Source: Bolinopsis microptera
Lineage: Eukaryota > Ctenophora > Tentaculata > Lobata > Bolinopsidae
Direction: 5' to 3'
DNA: 64,000 bases
Assembly (NCBI RefSeq): GCF_026151205.1
Contig: NC_087084.1
Location: 11,373,453 to 11,437,452, forward strand
Below the pieces are notes generated by a model that saw nothing but the letters and a program-made list of their open reading frames with translations, searched no databases and was not told the origin of the DNA. Below are positions 48,601 through 59,080 of the stretch, piece by piece; position 1 is the first letter of the stretch, and the number at the start of each line of letters is the position of its first letter. A program made the position numbers and the translations under genes.

Positions 48601-51399
48601 ATTTTCACCGGGAGCTCCTTTAAGACCAGACACTCCTGGTAATCCAGGGGCACCTCCATCTCCTTTCACTGATGCACCGTCTTGTCCAACGGGACCTTGT
48701 TCTCCTTGCTCTCCTTGCTCTCCTACCTCTCCTTGATTTCCCTTGATTCCTTCGAGAGCATCTCCGGGAATACCAGGTTCTCCTTTGCTTCCATCAGCAC
48801 CGGGGTTACCGTTGGCACCGGGGTTACCTGTAAAGAGTAAATGTTTAGACATTGGGGTCGGCAAAGAACACCTAGATTTGAACGCAACAAAACTCAATTA
48901 GTGGCTGTATAGTATATTTTTGTGACTTCTTACCATCAGCTCCCTCAGGTCCCTCTGGGCCCTCTTCTCCCTTGGCGCCCTTCACTCCAGCGATTCCAGG
49001 CATGCCCTCTGATCCAGCCTCTCCCTTTTCTCCTTGGGCTCCTGCATCTCCAGGTACACCGTTAGCACCAGCAACACCCTTCTCACCGGCGTCTCCAGCC
49101 TCACCAGTTAATCCAACTGCTCCCTCTTCTCCCTTTTCGCCTGTTCACATTATCAGAATGACGTTTACGAATCGGAGTTTTTATTTCGATAATTAAATTT
49201 TAGATGAGCAGTGATCTGTAAAAATGTTTTGATAGAGTTTCATGTGATATGTTGGTAAAAGATGTAAGTCTGCCCTTATCTAAATAATAACGAATAGCAA
49301 CTCACCTTGAGCACCGACCTCTCCAATAACTCCTTTAGGTCCTTCGATGACGTCTAATCTGGTCTCACCAGGGTCACCCTTGGGTCCGTTCTCTCCAGGA
49401 CTACCAGGAGTTCCATCTTTACCATCATCTCCAGGCTCTCCAGTGTCTCCCTTATCACCAAGAGCTCCGGTAGCACCGGGATCTCCGATTTCTCCTTTAG
49501 GCCCTTGGTCTCCGGACGGTCCCCGTTCGCCTTCGTCACCTTGAGGTCCCTCAGGTCCTTCGGGTCCTTGATCACCTTTTTCTCCCTGGGCTCCAACATC
49601 ACCTTGGTCTCCTTCAACTCCCTTCAATCCAGAAGTACCAGGAATGCCAGTTTCTCCCTTTTGACCAGCTGCTCCGGGTTCTCCAGTGGCTCCATCGTTT
49701 CCAGGAACACCAACACCATCCTCGCCAGGCTCACCCTGCTCTCCAATGGCACCTTCAGCTCCATCTGCTCCAGGAATGCCAGGTGCTCCGTCGAGTCCAT
49801 TATCTCCCTGTTCTCCTTGTTCTCCCTGTTCTCCTTGAGGTCCCTGAGGTCCTGGTTCTCCAGAGGCTCCTTTAGCTCCGGCTACTCCAGGAAGACCATC
49901 ATCACCATCGTTTCCATTGTTACCAGCTTCTCCTTGGGCACCCTAAAATAAATTATTTTTACTCGTCACGATTATTTTGAAAAATTAATCTTAATGAATG
50001 ATCAAAGAACTTCTCAAGAAATCCTGAAATAGAATTTGCTCAAAGCTACCCTGGCGAGGTTAGTGAATTTTAGTTGTCCAGAGTTATGTATATTGTTTAG
50101 GCCAGAATAAAATATTATTGGATGAATTGTGACAGTTTTCTTGTATACCTTGGCACCAGGAGCTCCAGGCAAACCATCTTGACCAGGTTCACCAGGTTCA
50201 CCAGCATCACCATCGAGCACATTACCAGGTAGACCAGGTTCACCAGCGGGTCCTTGATCTCCAGGAGTTCCGTCTTGGCCGGGTTCTCCCTACAATGAAA
50301 CTTCATTAGTTTACTGTAAACTTAATATCAAAGTTTTAAAATTATTCGAACTTCCGCTCTAAAATGATGTTTACGTTCAGTTATGTTGTGAACGTTCACA
50401 AATAAAGCTTTTAACTTAAGATCATATTGACGTAAAAGCTCAAAAACTTGTGCTCACCTTAAGTCCGGTAGATCCAGGTTCACCATTAGCTCCGAGTTCT
50501 CCGTCGGTACCATTGCAACCATCGAGACCTGGAAGACCGTCTTGTCCATCAATACCGTCTTGTCCATCAGTTCCACGTGGTCCAGAAGGTCCTCGGCTGC
50601 CAGGTTCTCCCTAGGTATAAGGCATTATCATACGTGTACTTCACAATGCCTTAATTTTATCAACTTGGCTACTTTGTTATTCGTATGTTTAGTAGGCCTT
50701 TTAAACGATAAATTTACAACCAAGTTTCATTGCTAAATATCAACTAAAAGGTTGATTGCGGAATTATCGGGACCTTCAATCCTGGGCATTTAATCAAGAA
50801 AGAGGGTTTCTAAAAAAACATATTTAATGTATCAATCACTTACTCGGACTCCCTTCATTCCAGCAAGACCGGGGTTACCCCGTTCTCCCTTGGGTCCAGG
50901 TGGGCCATTATCTCCTTGAAGACCAGAGTTTCCGGGTGGACCAGCGGGGCCTTCGGGCCCTTCTGGACCTTGGACTCCCTGGGGACCTTGTCTACCTGAA
51001 GGGATTGGTAAGTTTTAGGAGGATTTGTAAACGTTTTCAAAATATTAAAATACATTCATAGTGATTGGTAAGTTATTTGTGGAATTTCAAGGCATAGGTA
51101 AGCGCTTGATATGGAACGAATAGCGGCCCAACACCCATACTAACGATAAAATTCTTAAAAGGGTATTCTTAAAAGGGTATAAAAGTATTTCTGTCATAAA
51201 TATTGACTTTTGATGTGTTTCACTGCTGAATAAGTCGATTATAATTACCTTTCACGAATGTTGTGGGTCTGGAACAGCAACCAGCGGGGTCAGCTTCAGG
51301 ATCAGCTTCAGCCTCAGCGTCGGCTTCTGCATCAGCTCTAACACACGCTACAAAGAACGCGTACAGGAGAACTACTCCAAGGAATTTTCGAGATGCCAT
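36698..51399 (-). CDS. Collagen IV-type chain, gene D (23 exons, 1885 aa), host of a nested gene
   Basis: This is a secreted basement-membrane collagen whose intron 10 contains another collagen gene. Exons: 51249-51399, 50844-50995, 50458-50610, 50149-50289, 49306-49942, 48934-49140, 48573-48827, 48215-48448, 47225-48061, 46881-47056, then 41257-41509, 40893-41054, 40409-40602, 39907-40204, 39618-39718, 39071-39320, 38694-38935, 38369-38551, 38016-38214, 37704-37879, 37482-37584, 37079-37365, 36698-36964. Exons 2-18 match gene B exons 2-18 base for base in length. The two exons at 38016-38214 and 37704-37879 together equal B exon 19 (375 nt). The total, 5658 nt, is the same as B. The signal peptide is about 1-22 and CC lies at 41-42. 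The helix is acidic with GCNGT in exon 3 and a helix cysteine (QACRGEP). NC1 ends ARNTV. Joining across the 5.4-kb intron 10 is inferred from colinearity with gene B, not from transcripts. Confidence 0.85.
37388..37472. repeat. Intronic segment of gene D duplicated at 41.8 kb
   Basis: The block AACGAAGTTTGCAAACTAAA through ATTTGCTTGAGATTCAACC lies in the NC1 intron between 37365 and 37584. It recurs at 41818-41914 inside host intron 10, with small indels. No coding part of the flanking NC1 exons accompanies the second copy. Confidence 0.8.
40819..40876. repeat. Dispersed intronic repeat, copy 2
   Basis: This is a near-identical copy of the block at 17684-17737 (CATGGGGTGGCAAGTACCCA and CATCGTGGTCCGGTAGTTTC). 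Here it lies in intron 12 of gene D, close to the donor of exon 12. Shared placement in collagen introns suggests either a small mobile or foldback element or an old paralogous intron remnant. Confidence 0.8.
41818..41914. repeat. Copy of the gene D NC1 intron segment inside intron 10
   Basis: This is the partner of 37388-37472 in the same orientation. It is about 300 bp from exon 11 of gene D and downstream of the nested gene, so it may mark a rearrangement boundary. Confidence 0.8.
42899..42904 (-). terminator. Candidate polyadenylation signal of the nested collagen gene
   Basis: AATAAA on the minus strand lies about 240 bp after the nested gene's stop codon at 43141. It would allow a separate 3' end inside the host intron. 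The sequence matches only the hexamer consensus. Confidence 0.35.
43141..46223 (-). CDS. Nested collagen IV-type gene in intron 10 of gene D (about 899 aa)
   Basis: The certain exons are 44925-46082, 44514-44771 and 43141-44367 (386, 86 and 409 codons including the stop), all phase 0. The helix is conventional: GPPG and GEKGE triplets, many Lys and Arg, and more proline than in genes B, C and D. It has a cysteine-containing break ([14 protein letters not shown]) and a Gly-rich loop early in the last exon. The whole NC1 domain (about the last 230 residues) lies in one exon, with [28 protein letters not shown] and [10 protein letters not shown], and a basic tail. A candidate first exon (46167-46223) encodes [19 protein letters not shown], which is signal-peptide-like, with a GTGAGC donor and an 84-bp intron of good phase; this exon is uncertain. 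Alternatively the first certain exon could splice from exon 10 of gene D, which is also phase 0. Confidence 0.82.
46286..46618. repeat. 30-31-bp satellite array in host intron 10
   Basis: About eleven tandem copies of TTCAGCTACATTGGTAGCCT followed by ATCAAACGAAA occur, alternating between 30 and 31 bp. The array lies between exon 10 of gene D (46881) and the candidate first exon of the nested gene (46223). The open plus-strand frame here is only the repeat translated. Confidence 0.9.
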
Positions 51400-51426
51400 C
51401 CTTCAGGGCCTATTATCGCATCCCTA
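51400..51426 (-). promoter_or_regulatory. Gene D 5' leader preceded by a splice-acceptor-like TAG
   Basis: The leader of 24 nt before the ATG is identical to that of gene B. It is preceded on the minus strand by CCATTCTACTTATAG, a reasonable polypyrimidine-AG acceptor. Sequence upstream of the AG is unrelated to gene B. Confidence 0.5.
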
Positions 51427-52206
51427 TAAGTAGAATGGTAAGTCGATGGTTATTGTAATTTGGCGGGTGTTTTTATTTATTCGAATCGAGTGATTCATGC
51501 CAACCACAAAACCATTGTAAGAATGGCACTATTTCGGCTGGAAATACTCCAAGTGGTAGGTAGGACTGAAAGCCTTTACATCTTAAGGAGTATGCACGAA
51601 ACTTAGAACTAAATAGCAAGCCTTTGGATCGACGGTCTGTGCATGCTAAAAAGTAATAAGTTGAATTAATTTCAGTGATCGTGTGTGCAATGGGTATGTT
51701 TACGCGAATCTGTCGTGAAAAAATCCTGCACGCATACAGTGGAAACACAGTCAGATCGAGCTGAAAAGCTTGCTTGATAACAGGCACTCGTTTACCATGA
51801 ACAGCATCAAACTAAAGAACAGGACATGAAATGAAACTGTATGTAATGGGAAACTTCGTTTGTCAAAAGCAAACGCCCCGAACTATTTAAATCTCAAATC
51901 AAGGAGAACCTTTGACGACACTTCTAGGATATTTAAAGAGAAGAGCGTACTTCTCACTCGCTTTGGAGCGTAAACACCAGCATGAAACTACCCGGTTACT
52001 AGGTTGGGGCGTCATTCAGATACGGCACCTTACATGATGATGTTTTTAAAATATCATGTTTTAAAAAGTAACCCTTCTTCGTCGTTCGGGTTCCTCAGCA
52101 AACATGAAGGCCGACTTGTTGCTTAAAACGAATGATAGAAGGGTTCACAGAGCTGGAATAGTGCAATTACCACTAAAATATTTGAACAATGTGCGACAAA
52201 AGATAA

Positions 52207-52282
52207 GGGGGAGGATGAGGGGAGGAGGGGGAGGAGGAGGAGGAAGAGGAGGAAAGGGAGGAGGAGGTGGAAGGAAGAGGAC
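52207..52282. repeat. Polypurine GGA-rich tract
   Basis: An almost uninterrupted purine run of GGA/GGGA units lies on the plus strand. It could form triplex or quadruplex structures. Translation gives only Gly/Arg low-complexity sequence. Confidence 0.8.
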
Positions 52283-52508
52283 CTTGTTTAAGGGTTGATA
52301 TGATGGAAAGTAAAAGATGACGTATCAAACACCGTACTGCCCGGAGTGCGCGTACTGCAAAGGAAGCGGTCCGCAGCAAAGAGAACATTGCTGCAACGGA
52401 AACAGATTCAGGGTCACTTTCCAAGGGTACAGCAATCATAAAAATTAGTTTGCGGCAGGCCGCCTGTAATAACAAAGCAGTAAACCTTGCAGTCATTGGA
52501 TTTTCAGA

Positions 52509-52569
52509 GTCACGTGACTAATTGCAGAGTCGTGATTGGCTGTAATGTGATAGGGTGATCACCTATAAG
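52509..52569 (+). promoter_or_regulatory. Promoter-like cluster: E-box, CCAAT box, TATA-like
   Basis: GTCACGTGAC at about 52509-52518, TGATTGGC at about 52533-52540 (an inverted CCAAT box) and CCTATAAG at 52562-52569 occur within 61 bp. The order matches the cluster at 59.0 kb. No downstream gene was recognised, so this is a motif-based suggestion. Confidence 0.35.
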
Positions 52570-53214
52570 CTCCTGATAGCTCCCCCCTACAAACCCGTCT
52601 GATTCGTTTATAGTGCTTTCTAAAATTCCCGGGCTAGACAAGATTATGCGAGTTGCAGAGCACGATTGTAGCATAGCTTCTGGAATGCTAGGTGTTGTTG
52701 GAAATGCAAGATATTGCAGGGAGGGTATGCAAATAGAGGGGGTTGTGGGGAGGGGCGAAGGAGCAGCAGATCTGTGCGCGCGTGTGTTTGTTGTCAACAA
52801 GCTAGCAGATTTTTTATTTAATAAGGATGAAATATTATGAGAGAATGGTACACGTATAGTTTCAGGCACGACACCCGCTATGCAGTAAGCAGACTAAGAT
52901 CGGGGAGACACGGATAAAATCACGGCTAAGAATAGCCCCCCAGTCTTCTTCCCCCTCCACGAGTAAAAAGAAAACAGGTGAAATCAGCGGGTTCAATTTC
53001 AATCTCCGTCCGGTGTAAAACAAATCAGGACAAATTTAGTGAGTGCAGAAGGGTTGCCGTGTGGGTGAGGTGGCGAGGTAAACCAAGCTAACGAGGTTAA
53101 CTCTCAGTTTTACCTCGCCCCCTGCCATTACAGTTACCAGGGAAACCTACCCAGCTCATTGGTCGAGTAATCCACTTTTACCCTGCTAAGCTGGAGGGAG
53201 ACGGAACTTGAGTG

Positions 53215-53301
53215 AAAGGAGGGGGGAGAGAAGGTTGGACAAGGAGGAAGAGGGAGAAGGGGCCCGGATATGAGGAGGGGAAGGAAGGAGAAAAGGAGGA
53301 A
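53215..53301. repeat. Polypurine tract
   Basis: A GGAGGGGGGAGAGAAGG-type run of mostly purines with few interruptions lies on the plus strand. The opposite-strand frame through it is low-complexity Ser/Pro/Leu and not a credible gene. Confidence 0.75.
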
Positions 53302-54879
53302 GTGTAGTGAAGGAAGATGGTCCAGAAATGTGGAATACACAAGGTACCGGTGTATTAGTCGGAGATGAATAGTACGAGCTATAGGAAGTGATGAGCTAAA
53401 AGCTGGACCACGCCGTTCAGAAAATTCATAATCTGAGGAATGGGCGGAAATCAAGGATCTTGGTATGCTGACTGCAGGATAAATATGTAAATTCCTGCAG
53501 GCGCAAGCCTGCACAGGATCTGCAAGGTGCAGCATTGCTGCGACTCTATTATGTTTTGGAGCTGCTTAATTTGGACCATTTTAATATTTTGAGACCGTTC
53601 CCACCCGAAATAAGATCATCAATAAAGTAGAGTACGATTAGTATTCTGGCCAAATTATTATGCGTAATTTCCTTTACTTTATGAATATAAATTAGATCAG
53701 CCGAGGAACATTTATTAAAATAACATTAATCAATGGTTATATTTTTAATTTAATTAATCAATGGTGCACACGGCTCACGTCTATTGATAAGGGAACGTTT
53801 AAGTAAGATGGATTAAATTATCCGATAGTTCCAAATGTTTTAAATGTGAGTACCTGGCACGATTATCTGTTGCACTTCAAACCTTATTTTGTAGAATACT
53901 AATCGATTCAATAACATTACTGGAAATTAACGCTGGAGCAGTAACGTAAAATTAAGATCGACCTTGTGACTCCAGCCACGATCAAGAAAAATTATCGATA
54001 TTTTACGGTGAATCGGGGAACATGTAGTGAAATCTGAGTAAGAAAAAATCTACTAAACGTATTACTGATTTTAATAATAGATTGTGCAGACCTATGGCTG
54101 GCAAATAAGTCTTTATGCTAGAACTACGGATAAAAATAATTCTGAATCCAGCTTTAAGTAGAATATTGGACTGCAGATATCTGCAGGATTTGAAAAACCA
54201 CTGCTATGATGTTATATTCTTCCAACCCAAATAATATCTAGAAAATGGAAATGGAAAAAAATAAATGTCTTATCGAAGTCTCTAAGGTTTATCATACCAT
54301 GGCTACGAAGGCTAGGCAACTGATAGTCCCTATGAACGCTTCTTATGGATAGGGATGTAGACTTAAAATTCAACCAGGTCTGATATCCAGACCTATTATA
54401 AAAATAAAAATGAACAATGAATAATGAATAATTGCTGCCTTTAAATAATTTCCTTGAATGAGAGCCCGGAAGCTAACAAGCCTAGAACAGTTACTGAGAA
54501 CTGAATCACCTCACAGTGGGAATCAAGTAAAAACCCTGTGTAATCCTATTAGTGTGATGATCACACCCTGGAGTAAGATCTGCACTACTGCGCGGAAAAC
54601 TCAAAAAGTCACGGAGAACTGTTTCGTCACAGAGCGGAAATTGAGTATACCCCCTTTAATCAAATTAATGTGATGATCAAAGGATTAGTAGACTACCGAT
54701 AAAATACTAGTGTCCGAATTCATAGATTGGATTATGGGATACACACAATTTATCGTTAGCCCACTAAGAACTAGGGTACATGTATAGAAACCTGTGCTGG
54801 GAAAAGAAGGTATGGAAACCTGTACTGGGAAAAGTGTACGAGATATTTGGAGGCTTATATATAGCAGCTATGCAGGCTT

Positions 54880-54935
54880 GCAGATATGCAGGCTTGCAGC
54901 TGTGCAGGCTTGCAGGCTGGCAGGCTTGCTGACTG
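54880..54935. repeat. Short GCAGGCTTGCAG repeats
   Basis: Four to five close copies of TGCAGGCTTGCAG occur with variable spacing, including near-palindromic units. The tract is unusually GC-rich for its surroundings. Confidence 0.7.
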
Positions 54936-56479
54936 CTGCATCAACTATGTATAGTTAATGTAGTTCCAACTCATAGTCGAGCTAATCTGAAACCAGTAGC
55001 CTGGCCATGGAAAATTTATGAAAAAATTAAATTTTGCTAGACGATGCGAAACCCAAAACAATAATTGAGAAGTGAATAATTTCAAAGCAGAAATACAGCA
55101 AACACCCTATCTGATCCAATTAGTGTTATGGTTAGTGGATGAGCTCACCAGTGCCGGAAAATAGTGGACTTTGAACTATAAATAGATTATAAATAGAATT
55201 AACACTAGGACAGTTTCACAGCCGACAGATAAACAAATTTGCCAAATTATATCCGGGAAATGAGATGAGCTGAATCAAATGGGGCTAAGAATCAAATAGT
55301 ACAAAAGAGTAGCAGCATTTGATATTTCAATATCAAATTGACAAATGCAATGAACATCGTGCCTTCTCAGATGATACTATTGAAGCAATTTAATAATTTG
55401 CAAAGGCTACTGCCCGACTTGAAGCCTCTTTTAAAATAAAAGATTAGGTTATCAAACGATTAATTCTTTTAGTAACCCAACTCACATCTTGGAATAAAAT
55501 TAGGTTAAATTCAGTGATCTCCGCATCTCACGGAAGAATCAATCAGACTTACCTAACATGGTCACCACAAAAGGAGACTGTCCCAACCTGCTAAATTCCA
55601 GGACACCAGTGGAACTGTGATTCAATTACTGTGTGGAACGGATTTCCAGCGTGTGAAAGAAAAATCTGGAGTGTTTCTACGTCAAAGTGAGTGTTGGAAG
55701 GAGGGGGTTGTGGAAATGTTACGTTTCTAAACTCGGCTATGATCCTAAGATTCCGCTAAACATTGTCTGGAGCAACTTCAATGAAGGAGAAAAATTTAAT
55801 AAGTGACTTAAGTAAAAAAGTAAAACGGTAACTGAGGCAGACAGACACGTCTTATTTGTTTAACAACATTATTAACTTAATAGTATTAAGTGCGATGCTG
55901 TCGCCCCCAAGATGTGATTAGATCGTTTCCAATATTAGTAATAAGTAAACGGAAAATGCAAAATAATATGATGTTACTGGTACCGTACTGGGGATAATGA
56001 CTTCACGTCGGGGTAATGTCTTACAATATAGAAAATGATTATATTCACGAAACGCAATATAGAAAATTATGAAATTTAATGAAACGCATTAGGAATCTTC
56101 TAAACGTTCTATGCACTGCTAAGCGTTCTAAGCGATCTAACATATTAAGCAATTTTAACTAAATAAACACGGATAATCTGGAATTTGTCGGGTTAATAAA
56201 CGCAGAGGTGAGTTTAAGAATTGTCGCCTCCTGAAATACGATGCTCCTTCTGATCAGTGCAATCAATCTGATGTCTTAATTAATCGGGGTAAACACCCGT
56301 CCCACATTACTGATTAGGAATTTTAGATGATGCCAAGAGAGATTTTAAAACATTAATCTGGATTTACTTGAATGGTAATTGTTAACGACACAACAAATGG
56401 TGCATGTAATTAATTAAAAGAAACAAACCTAAACCGTATTGGAATATTTATAATCTTTGGATGATACATTTATGAACGT

Positions 56480-57000
56480 CTGGCATAAAACATTGTTATC
56501 AAAACATTTTGTATGATGTGTCCTGAATACGTCATACATGAAGCATTTTGCATAACACAGCCTGAGAAAAACATCATACATCCTACTGAAATTAAAGTCC
56601 TGAATGATTCATTCAACATAAAACGTCTCGACTCTCGCATGATACGGTTGATAGAATGTCCTACATAAAATATCCTAAGAAAAAGGTCCTGAGAAAAAGG
56701 TCCTACTTAAAATATCCTGAACGATATTTCCGACTTAAAACATTTCGTATGATACGGTCGACCTGCAAACAAACGTCCCACATTATAGTTTCTGCATATA
56801 AGGTCCTTTGTAAAACTAACTGCATAAAACGTTGTACCTAGCAAGTCATTAATAAAACGTCTTGCAGGAAGCGTCCTGAACAAGATATCCCATCTAAAAA
56901 TGACTGTATAAAGCGGAAAAGTTGCAAAAGATGGCTGCTGATGTTGCGAAAAAAAGTTCCAACTTATCCATTTTATGCACAAATTTCCCTATAAGATATC
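56480..57000. repeat. Degenerate short-motif repeat region
   Basis: Variants of AAAACGTCCTGA, AAAATATCCTGA, AAAAAGGTCCTGA and TATGATACGGT recur throughout, without a fixed period. It looks like a decayed minisatellite. The small frames on both strands share this composition and are not credible genes. Confidence 0.5.
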
Positions 57001-58980
57001 TTATTCAGGAAAATTTCTGGAACGCAGTCCAGACTTCAGTAAAGCAATAGGGCCAGCTGCCAATAAACACCCGATATTTTGTAAAAAAGGGGCATTGCAC
57101 GAAATATTAGAAGCATGAAACACCAATAGTTCTATAACAGGAACACTTGAACAGGACGAGGTGGCTTCCTAGTTCTATAACTTGAAACTTACAACTCAGG
57201 TCATGGCCCGGTAGACAGATCATTTTTAACGCGCAAGTGAACGCTCCGAATTAAAACTAAACCCTGGTCTGACTCTACGGGATAGGTGCTGGTGAGGTGT
57301 GATGATGCTTTTCTGTGATCTAAGAAGGCGCTAATTAGAAATGAACGCCGGAGCGACTGAAACCCTAGGCTGAGGATCTCACCTCAACCCAAGTTTAACC
57401 TGATACGAATCACACCAGGTCAACTCCAAAAATAAAGCTCCGAGTTCGATTTAAGGTTAAAAGGGTGCCTAGCACCTCCAGCGTCCCATAATTGTTCAAC
57501 GATTTAATAAAATATCCTAATCCAATTATCACCTCGCTGCATAACCCAGCTCGGATAAGGAGCTGCGGAGAGCAGCGTTCTCTGCGACTATTTTACCGGA
57601 GATGATGACTCCCCCGGTAACGGCGTGGTTGCTGCATTGTTGCGATCCCAGCCTGAACAAGTCTACTGTGTGGTGAAATAAGGAGGAATTAGGGTCCCCT
57701 AAATTGGCTCGAATGGTGCCACTATGCCGGTTCAGGTCGAGTGTGGACTAATGCTAAATCAACGAGCTTATCAATCAGATTAAGTCTAAGGATATTCAAG
57801 GATTAGGGGGAATTAACGTATCAATAATGTTGCAGAACGGGGTGAGCTCTCTGCAGAGATGCATTTGGAGGGTGGACTGATTGGCCTTGGGTTGTTTCTG
57901 CAGACTTTGCAGACCCACCCATCTTCAGGTGCAATAACCTGATGTGATCTGGGTAAAAACACGTACTTCTAGGGTTATTGAGTTATTGAAGGAGTTATCG
58001 AGCAATGAAATTAGGCCTGGACTCTGGATAATTCAAGTATTCTGAAAAATTAACGTTGTAGTGTTCAGTAAGGAGCATTGCGGCATAGTGAAACAAGGCA
58101 AATAACTGGTAAAAACTTAATGAAGGTAATATTTCATTAATTTCATTTAGTTTTCACCAGTTGTTTCACTTCGTCTGTCGAGAGCCGTAAGACCACAATA
58201 TTAAAACCTTACGCACGGCCTTCGGAATTTGTAAATTATTAACGTAGCAATAATTTTGCAGAATATTCCTCTCCAAATATGCATTTGTGAAGAGGTGCAA
58301 CGAGGTGCAGCGACCTCTTGCAGACATCGAACCTATCATTAATTTCACTAAATAGAATATCTGGCTAGCACTATTTGGCAAGAAGTAATATTAGAGTATT
58401 ACTATTAGACAGTAAGTAGGATGATTCGCTTTGATCATAGGACACTCCCTCACGTTTATTACGTTTTAGGACACAAACTAGTTATACCATTTTGGAATTT
58501 GCGTCCATCCTGCACAAGAAAACCTAATTAACAGTCATTATTCGTCTTGGAGAGAAAAATCAAGTCTCAGCTATAGTGCACCTCTGCAGTGTTCCTCTTT
58601 CAATGCGATTACATAAATCTACGATAATAATTGTAGCAATCTGGTCACAAATTTAGTGAGCCGAAACGATAATCATAGTATTAAAGGGTAGAATGTTGTA
58701 GCAACTAAGATTAAACTAATGAAATGAAGCTCTCAAAATGAGTTGAATAAACGACCATCCTGGCGCCGAGACTAAATCCTAAAGCATAAAGCGGAAAATC
58801 TCACAAAAATTTAAGCGTCTAAAAATACAGCGAAAAATTTCACCACACGCCGTCACAAGTAACACATCTGCTTGCGTCTTGTCACAGGAAAAAACTAGCA
58901 ATTACTCAAATAACTGTCAATTAATTAAGCGCTCAATATTAAATTAGCTTGGAAAAGTTGTCTGCAGAGGTTTATCACCA

Positions 58981-59080
58981 TGGCAATGGTGGAGACTGCC
59001 CACGTGACTGGAATATTTTCATATCAGTCAGACCACGTGATTGGCCACGTGGTGCAATAGTTTTTATGGTAGCCTATAAG
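58981..59080 (+). promoter_or_regulatory. Promoter-like cluster with three CACGTG E-boxes
   Basis: CACGTG occurs at about 59001, 59034 and 59046. An ATTGG (CCAAT box) lies between the last two, and CCTATAAG at 59073-59080. The same motifs in the same order occur at 52.5 kb. No coding exon was recognised downstream. Confidence 0.35.

Larger units (their letters stand above)
51427..58980. other. No gene recognised (right flank, part 1)
   Basis: No frame with domain-like composition was found. The longest frames (minus strand, 119 and 133 codons, near 52.5-53.5 kb) are Ser/Pro/Leu-rich shadows of purine-rich DNA. The stretch holds two polypurine tracts, an E-box/CCAAT/TATA-like cluster and minor repeats, each annotated separately. 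A promoter or upstream exon of gene D could lie in the first kilobases. Confidence 0.5.

Noticed and set aside
43141-51399. Simple model: the 51.4-kb start runs straight into the NC1 at 43.1 kb as one ordinary gene
   Set aside because: It would leave twelve well-formed gene B-like exons (41509-36698) without a start and would break the exact exon-for-exon match with gene B. It remains possible only as an alternative isoform.
52510-52869. 119-codon minus-strand frame
   Set aside because: It overlaps the promoter-like motif cluster, has no recognisable domain and lacks neighbouring exons.
53134-53535. 133-codon minus-strand frame
   Set aside because: Its Ser/Pro/Leu-rich middle is the complement of the polypurine tract at 53215-53301; no domain or start context supports a gene.
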